DNA of 64,000 bases from Elusimicrobiota bacterium (GTDB lineage Bacteria > Elusimicrobiota > Elusimicrobia > 2-02-FULL-39-32), in assembly GCA_016180425.1 (NCBI GenBank), contig JACPBF010000004.1:62001-126000 (forward strand). Reading direction: 5' to 3'. This document shows, piece by piece, positions 50,536-60,800 of this stretch. The translations under genes were made by a program, and so were the position numbers. The notes under the pieces are model-generated. The model was not told the DNA's origin. It searched no databases and worked only from the letters and a program-made list of their open reading frames with translations. Each line of letters starts with the position of its first letter. Position 1 is the first letter of the stretch.

Positions 50536-51654
50536 ATGATGAATGAATTAGAAGCAGCACTTTTATTAAATATGGTTCCGGGTATTGGAGCGGTCCGATT
50601 CCAAAATTTGAAAGATACTTTTGGATCCTTGGCAACTGTTTTCCAAGTTTCCAAGAAAGAGCTGCTGCGCGTAGAGGGGCTTTCAGAAAAGATCATCAGC
50701 TCTATTTTAGCTTATGCCAATCGTTTGTATTTAGCAAAAGAAGAAATGGAGTTAGCTGACCAGCATGGGATCAAAATCTTAAGTTTGAACGATTCAAATT
50801 ATCCAACAAATCTAAAAATGATTTATAATCCCCCCCCGATTCTTTATGTAAAAGGGGATTTTTCTCTATTAGAATCTGATTCATTGGCGCTGGTTGGGAC
50901 AAGAACCCCCACACCCTATGGAGAGAAAGTCACTGCTGGGTTAGTGAAGGAATTAGTGGAGTTTGGGCTTATTTCAGTGAGCGGTTTAGCTAGAGGGATA
51001 GATACAATCGTGCATAGAGCTACCTTAGGCAGCAAAGGAAAGACCATTGCGGTTTTAGGTTCCGGTCTTCTTAAACTTTATCCGCCTGAAAATAAAAAAT
51101 TAGCGGAAATTGTTGCGGAAAATGGGGCTTTAGTCAGTGAATTTTCCTTAAAAGTTTTTCCAGAACCAGGACACTTTCCAAGAAGAAATAGAATCATTTC
51201 TGGGATTTCTTTAGGCACAGTTGTGATTGAAGCCGGGCAAATTTCCGGCGCTTTAATTACCGCGCGTTTAGCTTTGGAACAGGGAAAAGATGTTTTTGCC
51301 GTGCCAGGAGCCATTACTTCCAAAATGAGTATTGGCCCAAATCAGTTGATTAAGCAAGGGGCAAAACTTGTGGAAAAAATAGAAGATATTTTAGAAGAAA
51401 TTGGTTCATTAAAAGAAAAATTTAATTGTTTTAAAGAAAGCAGGAAAGAAAGCATAAGCGCAGAGCTTAAAGAATCTGAACTTTCAGCAAAAGAAAAAAA
51501 TTTAGCTGGACTTATTGACTTTGAGCCTGCGAGCATTGATTTTCTTAGCGAACGATCTCCTCTTTCGCAAGGGGATTTTGCGCAAAGTTTATTGAATCTT
51601 GAAATAAAAGGCATTGTAAAATCTTTGCCGGGGAAAAGATATGTCCGGGTCTAA
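50536..51654 (+). CDS. dprA: DNA-processing protein DprA
   Basis: DprA binds incoming single-stranded DNA and loads RecA during transformation. The 372-residue protein has an N-terminal SAM-like HhH domain (LLNMVPGIGAVRFQNL). The Rossmann-fold DprA domain includes LALVGTRTPTPYGEKVTAGLVKELVEFGLISVSGLARGIDTIVHRATL, PRRNRIISGIS and VPGAITSKMSIGPNQLIKQGA. A C-terminal winged helix (FAQSLLNLEIKGIVKSLPGKRYVRV) ends it. It overlaps topA by 14 bases, a frequent dprA-topA pairing. Confidence 0.95.
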   Translation: MMNELEAALLLNMVPGIGAVRFQNLKDTFGSLATVFQVSKKELLRVEGLSEKIISSILAYANRLYLAKEEMELADQHGIKILSLNDSNYPTNLKMIYNPPPILYVKGDFSLLESDSLALVGTRTPTPYGEKVTAGLVKELVEFGLISVSGLARGIDTIVHRATLGSKGKTIAVLGSGLLKLYPPENKKLAEIVAENGALVSEFSLKVFPEPGHFPRRNRIISGISLGTVVIEAGQISGALITARLALEQGKDVFAVPGAITSKMSIGPNQLIKQGAKLVEKIEDILEEIGSLKEKFNCFKESRKESISAELKESELSAKEKNLAGLIDFEPASIDFLSERSPLSQGDFAQSLLNLEIKGIVKSLPGKRYVRV

Positions 51655-53860
51655 AAAAACAAAAGATTTAAATTTAGTGATTGTGGAATCTCCCACAAAA
51701 GAAAAAACTTTAAGTAAGTTTTTAGGAAAAAAATTTGTTGTAAAAAGTTCTTTTGGTCATTTAAGGGATCTTCCTAAAAAGAAATTTGGCATTGATATTG
51801 AGGATGGCTTTAATCCGACATATGAAGTTTTACCTCGCGGCAAAAAAATAATCCTAGACTTAAAAAAAATAACAAAAAATTCTTCCTTAGTTTATTTAGC
51901 CACTGATTATGACCGTGAAGGAGAGGCGATTGCCTGGCATTTGTCCGCTGTTTTAGACTTACCTCAAAAAAAAGTTCAAAGAATTACTTTTCATGAGATC
52001 ACGCCCTCTGCGATTCAAGCTGCTTTAGAATCCCCGCGCAAGATTGACCAAAGATTGGTGGACTCTCAAGTGGCAAGGCGGGTGCTGGATAGAATTGTAG
52101 GTTACCGTCTTTCACCCCTGCTTTGGGAAAAGGTTAAAAGAGGGCTTTCTGCGGGGCGCGTGCAATCCATTGCCGTACGCTTCATTTGTGATCGGGAAAC
52201 GGAAATAGAAAATTTTAAGAGCCAGGAATATTGGACCATTGCGGTAGAGTTAGAAAATAGTTTGGATCAGGAAAAAATTCCATTTTTAGCTCAGTTAGTG
52301 GAATGGCAGGAAAAGAAAATCCAAAAATTAGATGTTAGTTCAAACCTGATGGCTCAAGAACTTCAAACAGAACTGGAGCGGGCAGATTACAAGATACAAA
52401 CCATTACTTACAAAGAAAAACGAAGATCCCCGTATCCTCCTTACATGACTTCTACTTTGGCGCAAGACGCTTCCAGAAAAATAGGATTTTCCGCTAAGAA
52501 AACAATGAGTGTAGCCCAATCTTTGTACGAAGGCGTGGAAATTAATCAGGAGACTGTGGGTCTCATCACATACATGCGCACAGATTCATTAAATGTGAGC
52601 GCGGATGCGCAAAAAGAGACGAAGAAATTTATTGAACAGAAATTTGGCGGAAAAAGTCTTCCCCCAAAACCCAGATTTTATAAAACTAAAGCAAAAGCAG
52701 CTCAGGAAGCGCATGAAGCGATTCATCCAACCTCTGTTTTTAGAGAACCTGAAGGCATAAAAAAATACCTTACTTTGGATCAATTAAAACTTTACGATTT
52801 AATTTGGAAGCGTTTTTTGGCCAGCCAAATGGCGGACGCGGTTTATGATACAGTGACTGTAGAAATTGAAGCGATTGCAAAGGATAAAAAAGGATTATTG
52901 CGCACCACAGGTTCTACTTTAAAGGAATCTGGTTTTCTAATTGTTTATGGGGAAGAGCCGGAAACAGAAGAAAATCAGGACAAAAATGAGGCGTCTCAAA
53001 ATAAAAAACTGCCTAAATTTAAAGAAAACGAAATGCTTAAATTTATTAAGGTTCTTGCAGAGCAGCATTTTACAGAACCTCCTCCCCGGTATAATGAAGC
53101 GAGTTTAATTAAAATTTTAGAACAAAATGGCATAGGGCGTCCTTCTACTTATGCCCCTATTATAGACACCATCCTTTCCAGAGGTTATGTTCGGCTGCAG
53201 GAAAGAAGATTTCACCCTACGGAATTAGGAAAAATTGTAAACCAGCAGCTACTTTCTCATTTTCCAGAAATTGTGGACACTCAGTTTACAGCGAAAATTG
53301 AAGAGAAATTAGATCAAATTGCGGAAGGGGAAATTGCCTGGAATTTGGTGGTGAAAGAGTTTTATGATCCTTTTGCAAAAGATTTAAAGTCAGCAGAAAC
53401 CCAAATGCAAAAAATCAGCGTAGAGCCAAAGGATTCCGGCGAAGTTTGCGAGTTGTGCAAGGGAAAGATGCTGATTCGGGAAAGCAGGTTTGGAAAATAT
53501 CTTTGCTGCGAGAATTTCCCCAAGTGCAGATTTAAAATTTCTTTGGATGCTGATGGTAAAAAAATTGTTCCTAAAGTATTGGATGAAAAGTGTGAAAAAT
53601 GCGGCAGCCCCATGGCTGTGAAGCAGGGATGGCGCGGCCAATTTTTGGCCTGCACCGCTTACCCTAATTGCAAAAATATTATTGGTTTGGACAGGGAAGG
53701 AAATAAAATCATCCGTGCTCAGCCAAAGATGACAGATAAAAAGTGCGAAAAATGCGGCAAGCCCATGCTTTTAAGGGTGGGAAAACGCGGCCCTTTTTTA
53801 GCCTGTTCTGGATTCCCTAAATGTAGAAACATTAAAAAAGCTTCTGCAAGCGATGCTTAA
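51641..53860 (+). CDS. topA: DNA topoisomerase I
   Basis: TopA relaxes negative supercoils. The 739-residue protein has the TOPRIM domain (VIVESPTKEKTLSKFLGKKF; ATDYDREGEAIAWHL) and the active-site region GLITYMRTDSLNVS with the catalytic tyrosine. HEAIHPTSV and RPSTYAPIIDTILSRGYV are also visible. Three C-terminal four-cysteine zinc fingers begin CELCKGKML, CEKCGSPMA and CEKCGKPML. It is translationally coupled to dprA and its stop overlaps the xerC start. Confidence 0.97.
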   Translation: MSGSKKTKDLNLVIVESPTKEKTLSKFLGKKFVVKSSFGHLRDLPKKKFGIDIEDGFNPTYEVLPRGKKIILDLKKITKNSSLVYLATDYDREGEAIAWHLSAVLDLPQKKVQRITFHEITPSAIQAALESPRKIDQRLVDSQVARRVLDRIVGYRLSPLLWEKVKRGLSAGRVQSIAVRFICDRETEIENFKSQEYWTIAVELENSLDQEKIPFLAQLVEWQEKKIQKLDVSSNLMAQELQTELERADYKIQTITYKEKRRSPYPPYMTSTLAQDASRKIGFSAKKTMSVAQSLYEGVEINQETVGLITYMRTDSLNVSADAQKETKKFIEQKFGGKSLPPKPRFYKTKAKAAQEAHEAIHPTSVFREPEGIKKYLTLDQLKLYDLIWKRFLASQMADAVYDTVTVEIEAIAKDKKGLLRTTGSTLKESGFLIVYGEEPETEENQDKNEASQNKKLPKFKENEMLKFIKVLAEQHFTEPPPRYNEASLIKILEQNGIGRPSTYAPIIDTILSRGYVRLQERRFHPTELGKIVNQQLLSHFPEIVDTQFTAKIEEKLDQIAEGEIAWNLVVKEFYDPFAKDLKSAETQMQKISVEPKDSGEVCELCKGKMLIRESRFGKYLCCENFPKCRFKISLDADGKKIVPKVLDEKCEKCGSPMAVKQGWRGQFLACTAYPNCKNIIGLDREGNKIIRAQPKMTDKKCEKCGKPMLLRVGKRGPFLACSGFPKCRNIKKASASDA

Positions 53861-54758
53861 AGAAGATATTGTTCTGGATTTGTGGATTAGGCGATTTATT
53901 CTTTTCATGCGCGCTGAAAGAGCCGCTTCCAGTCATACCATTTTAGCCTACCAAAACGATTTAAAAGAGTTTATTCAATTTGTTAAAAAACCAAGTTTAA
54001 GTTTAGCCAATTTTAGGGAACTGCGATTGTTGGTGCGAGAATATTGGGTAAAGCTTTCTAAAAAGTATAGTCAAATTTCCACTGTTTCCCGCAAGCTCGC
54101 GACCTTGCGCTCTTTTTTTAAATTTTTAGTTAAAGAAGATATTTTGGCTAATAACCCTTTTAATTATTTGGTTTTTCCTAAAAAAGACAAACATCTGCCG
54201 CATTTTTTAACTGAAAATGAGATGGGCTCTTTTCTTTCTGGATTGGAGAGTTCATCCCATCGGTTTAAATTAAGGGACAGGGCTTTAATGGAGCTTCTTT
54301 ATTCTTCGGGCTTGCGCGTGCAGGAGATTGTGAATTTAAATGTAGAAGATTTGGATCTTTGGAATGGCATGCTGAGAGCTTTTGGCAAGGGGAACAAAGA
54401 ACGGATGGCGCCTATGGGGCAAATCGCGACCAATGCGATTGAAGATTATTTAAAAGCGAGTAAGAGAACCGATACTTATAGGGGAGCTCTTTTTTTAAAT
54501 GGGTTTGGCAAACGATTAAGCACCCGAGGAATAAGGAAAATTATCTTGCGTTTGTTAAAAAAGAGCGCCTTGCACAAAAATTTAACACCGCACATGATGC
54601 GCCATTCTTTTGCAACCCATCTTTTAAATAAAGGGTGTGATCTTAGGATTGTTCAGGAACTTTTAGGCCACAAAAGTTTAACAACTACTCAGCTTTATAC
54701 CCACACCTCTATTGAAAATTTAAAACAGACTTACCTGAAGGCACATCCTAGAGCTTGA
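53853..54758 (+). CDS. xerC: tyrosine recombinase XerC
   Basis: XerC/XerD-type recombinases resolve chromosome dimers at dif. The 301-residue protein has the SAM-like core-binding domain (residues about 10-95) and the catalytic domain with ELLYSSGLRVQEIVNL (first arginine), the lysine in GKGNKERMAP, and HMMRHSFATHLLNKGCDLRIVQELLGHKSLTTTQLYTH (H-x2-R, H and tyrosine nucleophile). The topA-xerC position and lack of phage neighbours fit a housekeeping Xer. XerC rather than XerD cannot be settled without the second gene. Confidence 0.92.
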   Translation: MLKEDIVLDLWIRRFILFMRAERAASSHTILAYQNDLKEFIQFVKKPSLSLANFRELRLLVREYWVKLSKKYSQISTVSRKLATLRSFFKFLVKEDILANNPFNYLVFPKKDKHLPHFLTENEMGSFLSGLESSSHRFKLRDRALMELLYSSGLRVQEIVNLNVEDLDLWNGMLRAFGKGNKERMAPMGQIATNAIEDYLKASKRTDTYRGALFLNGFGKRLSTRGIRKIILRLLKKSALHKNLTPHMMRHSFATHLLNKGCDLRIVQELLGHKSLTTTQLYTHTSIENLKQTYLKAHPRA

Positions 54759-54782
54759 ATTTCGGATTATGCATGATTTTAT

Positions 54783-54834
54783 TTTAAACCCAAATATTAG
54801 TCTGACTTTTACAATCCTAATATTTGGGTTTAAA
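54783..54834. repeat. perfect 18-bp stem hairpin between xerC and tRNA-Leu
   Basis: TTTAAACCCAAATATTAG (54783-54800) and its exact complement (54817-54834) flank a 16-base loop. It lies between a plus-strand gene and the 3' end of a minus-strand tRNA, so it could block read-through from both sides, though it lacks a T-run. It is the AAA variant of the AACCCGAAT repeat. Confidence 0.75.
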
Positions 54835-54836
54835 CT

Positions 54837-54921
54837 TGGACAGGGCGGGACTTGAACCCGCACGGCTTCAACAGCCACACCGCCCTGAACGGTGCGCGTA
54901 TGCCAATTCCGCCACCTGTCC
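54837..54921 (-). tRNA. tRNA-Leu (CAG anticodon)
   Basis: On the minus strand GGACAGGTGGCGGAATTGGC starts the acceptor and D arm. The anticodon arm CACCG-TTCAGGG-CGGTG gives CAG. A long variable arm GGCTGTTGAAGCC follows, then the T arm GCGGGTTCAAGTCCCGC and CCTGTCC. Discriminator A is followed by AGT, so CCA is not encoded. Confidence 0.96.
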
Positions 54922-55113
54922 TTTAAAAGAAGATGGATTTTTATTTTAATAATTCTTGAGTACGCTGTAAACATAAATATTGGATTTATGAATATTAATC
55001 CAAGAAATTGGATTGTGGATTTTTGATCTCGCCTGTCCAGAGCGAAGTCAAGGGAGTTCTCTGGAACGGGTTGAATGTTTCGGGGTAATCTAGTAGTCGA
55101 GTAAGTGTAAACC

Positions 55114-55584
55114 ATGTCTCCATCAAATAAAAAAGAAAATAGCATAAAAACAATTTCGCGAAATCGGCGAGCGCATCTAAGATTTACGATTTTAGAATCT
55201 TTGGAAGCAGGCATTGTTTTGCATGGCTATGAAGTCAAATCTTTAAGAGAGGGAAAAGCTCAAATAGAAGACGGCTTGGTGCGCATCCAGAATGGGGAAA
55301 TTTTTTTAATGAACGCTCATATTGCTCCTTACGCGCATTTAGCCCATGCGGACTATAACCCTACGCGCACTCGAAAACTTCTTTTACACAAAACAGAAAT
55401 TAATCGTCTTTATAATAAAATGCAGTTGAAAGATTTTACTTTAGTTCCTTTAGAAGTTTATTTTAAAAATGGAAAAGCAAAGCTAGCCATTGGTCTGGCC
55501 AAAGGAAAGAAAAGAGAAGACAGGCGCGAAGAGATTAAAAAAAGAGAAGTAGAAAGGGAGATACGAAGAAAATATAAGGCTTGA
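55114..55584 (+). CDS. smpB: SsrA-binding protein SmpB
   Basis: SmpB binds tmRNA for ribosome rescue. The 156-residue protein has ISRNRRAHLRFTILESLEAGIVLHGYEVKSLREGKAQIEDG, HIAPYAHLAHADYNPTRTRKLLLHKTEI, YFKNGKAKLAIGLAKGKKREDRREEIKKREVEREI and a basic C-terminal tail. It is complete. The tmRNA gene itself was not found in this window. A restriction-modification pair follows directly. Confidence 0.96.
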   Translation: MSPSNKKENSIKTISRNRRAHLRFTILESLEAGIVLHGYEVKSLREGKAQIEDGLVRIQNGEIFLMNAHIAPYAHLAHADYNPTRTRKLLLHKTEINRLYNKMQLKDFTLVPLEVYFKNGKAKLAIGLAKGKKREDRREEIKKREVEREIRRKYKA

Positions 55585-55685
55585 CCCAAATAATTGATTT
55601 AGATTAAGGAAGTTATTCTTAAAATTTTTTTTGTATTTCGGGTAAAAGTATTTGGAACGATTTTTTAAAAAATACGTTGAATTAT

Positions 55686-55714
55686 TTGACAAGATACCGT
55701 CTTTAGCGTAATAT
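55686..55714 (+). promoter_or_regulatory. strong promoter of the restriction-modification genes
   Basis: TTGACA (55686-55691) and TAATAT (55709-55714) are separated by exactly 17 bases. The start site would be near 55721, about 40 bases before the methyltransferase ATG at 55760. Confidence 0.75.
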
Positions 55715-55759
55715 ATTTTTGTAGTTTTATTCTATTCATTAAAAGATTCCAATTACAAT

Positions 55760-56752
55760 ATGAAAAAGCAACTTATTCTAAAAGATGAACCCTCACTCAT
55801 AATAGAGAATGAGTATAACAAACATGCCGATGTTGTGTTGTTTCCAGGCAATTGTTTAGACTTATTGAAAACCATCCCAGACAATTCTATACAACTTGTA
55901 GTAACCTCGCCTCCTTACAATATAGGGAAAGCATATGAAAAACGCACTTCGCTTGATCGTTACCTTGCAGAACAAGAAAAAGTAATTGGAGAATGCGTCC
56001 GCGTTTTATCTGAAAAAGGTAGTTTATGTTGGCAAGTGGGAAATCACATAAAAAAGGATGGAATTGTTCCGCTTGATATTGCGTTATATCCAATTTTAAA
56101 AAAATTTAATCTTAAGTTGCGCAATAGAATTATTTGGCACTTTGAACATGGACTCCATTGTTCCAAGCGGTTTTCAGGTCGTTATGAAACAATCTGTTGG
56201 TTTACAAAATCCGATAGATATTTTTTTAATCTTGATCCGGTTCGTATTCCTCAAAAGTATCCAAGCAAAAAATATTTTAAAGGTCCTAAAGCAGGGCAAT
56301 TATCCTGTAATCCTTTGGGGAAGAACCCTGGAGATTTGTGGATCATTCCAAATGTCAAACACAATCACGTTGAGAAAACCATTCATCCTTGCCAGTTTCC
56401 TGTAGAACTAATCGAGAGATTGATTCTTTCATTGACTAATCCAGGGAATTATGTGCTTGATCCATTTATGGGAGTAGGCACAACTGCGGTAGCGTCAATA
56501 CTAAATAAAAGAAAATCAATAGGAGCAGAGATTGTCCCTGAATATTTAAAAATTGCTAAAGAGCGTATTAATCTTGCCTATCAAGGAAGGTTGAGAATAC
56601 GTCCGATGAATCAACCTGTCTATGATCCTAATAAACCTCAAAAAAATCGCACCAATTTATATACATCTTACAATCAATTTGGCGACAGTGAGGAACTTCC
56701 TCTTTTTCCACAATTCAATTTTCATAATAAAGAGGATCTAATACATGCGTAA
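55760..56752 (+). CDS. type II DNA methyltransferase (beta class, probable N4-cytosine)
   Basis: The 330-residue enzyme has the catalytic motif TSPPYNIG (SPPY at residues 50-53) before the SAM-binding motif VLDPFMGVGTTAVAS (about residues 232-246), the beta-class order. SPPY is most common in N4-cytosine methyltransferases. GDLWIIPNVKHNHVEKTIHPCQFPVELIERLI is the motif X region found in the class. It protects host DNA from the nuclease that overlaps its last 8 bases. Target specificity is unknown; if it parallels BglII it would modify cytosine in a GATC-containing site. Confidence 0.9.
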   Translation: MKKQLILKDEPSLIIENEYNKHADVVLFPGNCLDLLKTIPDNSIQLVVTSPPYNIGKAYEKRTSLDRYLAEQEKVIGECVRVLSEKGSLCWQVGNHIKKDGIVPLDIALYPILKKFNLKLRNRIIWHFEHGLHCSKRFSGRYETICWFTKSDRYFFNLDPVRIPQKYPSKKYFKGPKAGQLSCNPLGKNPGDLWIIPNVKHNHVEKTIHPCQFPVELIERLILSLTNPGNYVLDPFMGVGTTAVASILNKRKSIGAEIVPEYLKIAKERINLAYQGRLRIRPMNQPVYDPNKPQKNRTNLYTSYNQFGDSEELPLFPQFNFHNKEDLIHA

Positions 56753-57290
56753 AGTTTTTGAGTATTCACATTTAGGTGGCGCAGAAATATTAAGAGTAAG
56801 ATATCCCCAAATTGAAAAAGAAATAAACGAAGTCATTAAAAGCATTAAGGGACTAAAAAAGACGAAAGTTAGTAAAGAAAAAACTATGCATGGAGAATTT
56901 CTTTACAGTCCAATAGAAATTAACAATATTTTTAAAGAATCTTTCCATGAAAAGAATTTTAAAGAACTGAGAGACACTTATACCATAGAAATAGAAAATT
57001 ATCCCAAGAAAATAGAAGGTGCTTTTAAACAAATTGATTTTGTAAAGGACAAAGTACTTGTAGAAGTTCAATTTGGCAAATATGCCTTTATGTTCTACGA
57101 TATGGCAAAATTTCAATATTTTTTTAATGAAAACAAAGCAGCTGTAGGTGTTGAAATTGTTCCCTGTCATTCAATGCATAAGCAAATGTCTACTGGGGTC
57201 TCTTATGGAGAACAACTGATTTATGATATTGAGCGTTTAAAGCGACATTTTCCTGCAGTCCCTGTCAAAGTAATTCTTATTGATGCATAA
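56745..57290 (+). CDS. BglII-family type II restriction endonuclease
   Basis: The 181-residue protein begins FEYSHLGGAEILRVRYPQIEKEI, as in BglII-type enzymes. It has the catalytic set Asp98, Glu107 and Gln109 in QIDFVKDKVLVEVQFGKYAF. BglII uses Asp84, Glu93 and Gln95, the same spacing, and Glu-x-Gln in place of the usual Glu-x-Lys is distinctive. It overlaps the methyltransferase start-to-stop by 8 bases. No controller protein is present. The recognition site may be AGATCT or a degenerate GATC site as in BstYI, but this is inference. Confidence 0.88.
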   Translation: MRKVFEYSHLGGAEILRVRYPQIEKEINEVIKSIKGLKKTKVSKEKTMHGEFLYSPIEINNIFKESFHEKNFKELRDTYTIEIENYPKKIEGAFKQIDFVKDKVLVEVQFGKYAFMFYDMAKFQYFFNENKAAVGVEIVPCHSMHKQMSTGVSYGEQLIYDIERLKRHFPAVPVKVILIDA

Positions 57291-57306
57291 CTTAAGAAAA
57301 ATCGTT

Positions 57307-57828
57307 TCAAACTTTTTGTTTTCTCTTTTTTATCTTAAGAAAAAGAAAGAATGAAGTGAGTAAAAAGTAGTTGGAAACTAAAAATAGGGGAGTGGCCCAA
57401 CGAAAACCATTGACAAAGGGTGTTGGAAAAGGCCAAAGAAAAGGGGTGGGGAAGTAGCGGACAGTGTGAGTAGGAATATCACAGAGTATATGCAGAGCCC
57501 AAGCGCAAAAAATCCATAGAGGCTTTTTTAAAAATACCCAGAACAATAAAAAAAGCGCAGTCCATATTATCAAGCTGTGAGTGATATTGTAAAGCTGAAA
57601 AACATAACTGGGTATGATGGATAAAGGCGGAGGCTCTCCAATTTTTCTTTGATAAGCTGGAAAACCGGAAAATGCCCAATAAATAAAAGATGGGGAAAAA
57701 CTTATTAGGTCTGGTCCAGCTCCCAGCAAAAAAGCGAGCCAGAAATCTTTTTTATTATGTTTAGCGGCAAATGGTTTTTCTTTGCCAAACAGAGCTGCTC
57801 CCCAAAGTCCGTGAGATAAAGTATCCAT
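57307..57828 (-). CDS. YdjM-like (DUF457-type) membrane protein
   Basis: The 173-residue protein has a conserved start DTLSHGLWGAALFG and a FLLGAGPDLISFSPSFIYWAF segment, then about three to four membrane helices with histidines (HILCDIPTHT). This resembles the YdjM/DUF457 family of inner-membrane proteins annotated as predicted metal-dependent hydrolases. The function is not established. It converges with the restriction endonuclease and starts 9 bases after the RND gene stops, so it is probably in the pump operon. Confidence 0.65.
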   Translation of the reverse strand: MDTLSHGLWGAALFGKEKPFAAKHNKKDFWLAFLLGAGPDLISFSPSFIYWAFSGFPAYQRKIGEPPPLSIIPSYVFQLYNITHSLIIWTALFLLFWVFLKKPLWIFCAWALHILCDIPTHTVRYFPTPFLWPFPTPFVNGFRWATPLFLVSNYFLLTSFFLFLKIKKRKQKV

Positions 57829-57837
57829 TTGAACTCT

Positions 57838-60800
57838 TTAAAGAGAGGATAGTTCTTTGGTTGCTTCTTTAAGTTCTTGGTCGTGCTTATGGCTTTCTAA
57901 TTTAGAAAGAAGACTGTAAGCGCAAGGAACAACAAAGAGAGTTAGAAAAGTAGAGACCAAAACTCCGCCAATCACAACCACAGCCATGGGAATTCTGGTT
58001 TCAGCCCCTGGTCCTAAGGCAAGAGCAGGGGGAATGGCAGCAGCTATGGTTGAGAAGGAAGTCATTAAGATGGGGCGTAACCGAATTGGGCAGGCTGTGA
58101 GCAGCGCTTCATAAGTTTCCATTCCTTCCTTTCTTCTTTCATTAGTAAAGTCCACCAACAAAATAGAATTTTTCTTTACAATTCCCATGAGTAAAATAAT
58201 TCCAATCATGCTGTAAATATTTAAAGTTTTACCGCTAAGCATTAGCGCGATTAAAGCGCCGGTAATGCTAAAAGGCAGGGCTAAAAGCACAGTAAAAGGA
58301 TGAATAAAACTGTTAAATTGAGAGGCAAGCACCATATAAGCTACAAAGATGCCAAAAATCAAGGCAAAGATTAAACTCTGAGAGGATTCCTTAAAAGTTT
58401 GAGCGCTTCCTGAAAGCACGCTTTTATAGCCATCTGGCAAAATCCGTTTGCTGATTTTTTCTACCTCTTTTAAAGATTCAGCTTGAGATTTTCCCGGAGC
58501 CACATTGGCAAAAATGCTAATGGCTCTTTCCCTATTTTTTCTAGAGATTGAAAGAAGAGTGGGTTTCTGTATAATTTGAACCACTTCTGAAAGACGGATC
58601 ACTTCTCCATGATTATTTCTTACCCAGATTTTGGAAATATCTTCCATTTGGGTTCTATCTTTTGCCACTAGTCTTAAACGAATATCGTATCTTCTGCCTC
58701 CACGGGTGTATTTGCCAACCCTCACTCCTCCAATCATGGCATTGATCGCATTGCCAATAGAGGAAATACTTACGCCTCTGGCAGCTGCTTTTTTTCTATC
58801 TGGAATCACTTTTACTTCTGGCATGCCTAGGCGATAATCTGAATCCACATCTACTACTAGGCCAGACGCTTCCATCTGTTTTTGAATTTCTTCGCTGAAC
58901 TGTTCTAATTTGTCCCATTCTTTGCCGCGCAAAGTAAACTCCACAGGAAAACCCCTTTGAGAAGTAAAACCAGATAAAGAAAGATCTTGGACGATCGCCT
59001 TATTGATCCCTGGAATTTTTGTAAATTCTTTGCGCACTAAAGACATTAAATCTTTTTGGCTTAAAGGATGGTTTGCTGGAGGAACTATGGGCCTGGCTTT
59101 TGGCGGTTTTAGGGTTATAAACATAATGCCTGTATTTACTTCTCCTCCCCCAAAGCCGCCAATAGCTCCAAAATATCGGTCTGTTTCTGGACGAGACATG
59201 ATAAAGGATTCAGCTTTTTTAAAAGCCGCATCTGTTGTTTCTAAAGAGGAGCCTACCGGGGATTGCAAGCGCACTAAGAACCTGCTTTGCTCTTGCGCTG
59301 GAACAAATTCTTTTTTGATTTTTTTTGTTAAAGATAAAGAAGCAAAGAAAATAAAAAAAGCGATAAGAATGACTGACCAGCGGCGGCGCAAAGATTTGGT
59401 CAATAGAATTTTGTAAAGTTCTGTGATTTTTTTCATTCCATTGTCCATCCATCTTCCTAACCTTGTAGTGCGGCCAGCCTGCAAAAACTGAGAGCAGCGC
59501 ATGGGAGCAAGGGTTAGGGCTTCCAGGAGTGAAAGCATCACAGCTACTGACATGGTTACTCCAAATTGGAAAAAGAATTTTCCCATAATGCCTTTCATAA
59601 AAACTACAGGAATAAAAATAGCTAAAATAGCAATGGAAGCAGCCATGGCGGCAAATGTAATTTCTCTGGCTCCAACCAGAGCTGCTTTAACTTTGGACAT
59701 CCCCTGTTCATGATAGCGCACAATGTTTTCTAAAACCATAATGGCATCATCCACTACAATTCCAATCGCCAGGGTTAGACCAAGAAGAGTAAAGGTGTTT
59801 AGAGTAAATCCTAAAAAGTAAAGAATAATAAAACTGCCAACAATAGAGGTGGGGATGGCAAAAATAATATTTACGGTAGAGCTCCAGTAGCCAAGGAATA
59901 GCCAACAAACAAAAGCGGTTAAAAGAGAAGAAAGAAGAAGGGTAAAATTTAATTCTCTGGCAGACTCTTCAATAAATCGGGTGGCATCAAAGTTAATTCC
60001 TAGTTCAAAACCCTCTGGCAGATTTTTTTGAACCTCTTTTATGCGCTTTTTTATATTTTTAGCAACTTCTACTGCGTTTGCTCCACGTTGTTTTTTTACC
60101 CCTAGCCCCACAGCAGGTTTGCCCAGAACTCTGGATATTCTGCGAATATCCGCAAGCCCGTCTTCCACTTCAGCCACATCTTTAATGCGAAAGGTTCTCC
60201 AGATCGGAGAGCCTTTGCGGCCAGGAATAATGATGTTGCCAAATTCTTCTACACTGCTAGCTTCTCCCATGACCCGCACATTCAGTTCCTGCTTCCCTGT
60301 TTCAATTCTGCCTGCAGGAACTTCTGTATGTTCACTCTGAATCGCGGCAATAATATCGTCCACCACCAGCTCTCGTTTTTCCATCTCTTCTAAATTTAGC
60401 CATACCCTTAAATTAGGCTCAACAAAACCGCCTAAAAATACATCTCCTACTCCGGATACAGTGGTAAATTCATCTTTTAGATGGTCTCTGGTATATTCCA
60501 TTAGCTCTTTTAAAGGTTTGTTGCCCGATAGAGAAATCCACATAATGGGCTGATCTTCAGGATTGGTTTTAGTCATCACTGGCGGGTCTATTTCTTTAGG
60601 CAAGTTTCTTTGCGCTTGGGCAATTTTTGTTTGCACTTCTTGCAGAGCAGCGTCAATGTCCCGATTTAGCTCAAATTCTATGGAGATCGTGGCTTGACCA
60701 TGCCTGGAGGTAGAAGAAATTTCTTTTACGCCTTCCACGCTCATCAAAGCATCTTCAATCACATCCGCTACTTCTGTTTCCATTACTTCCGGCGCAGCCC

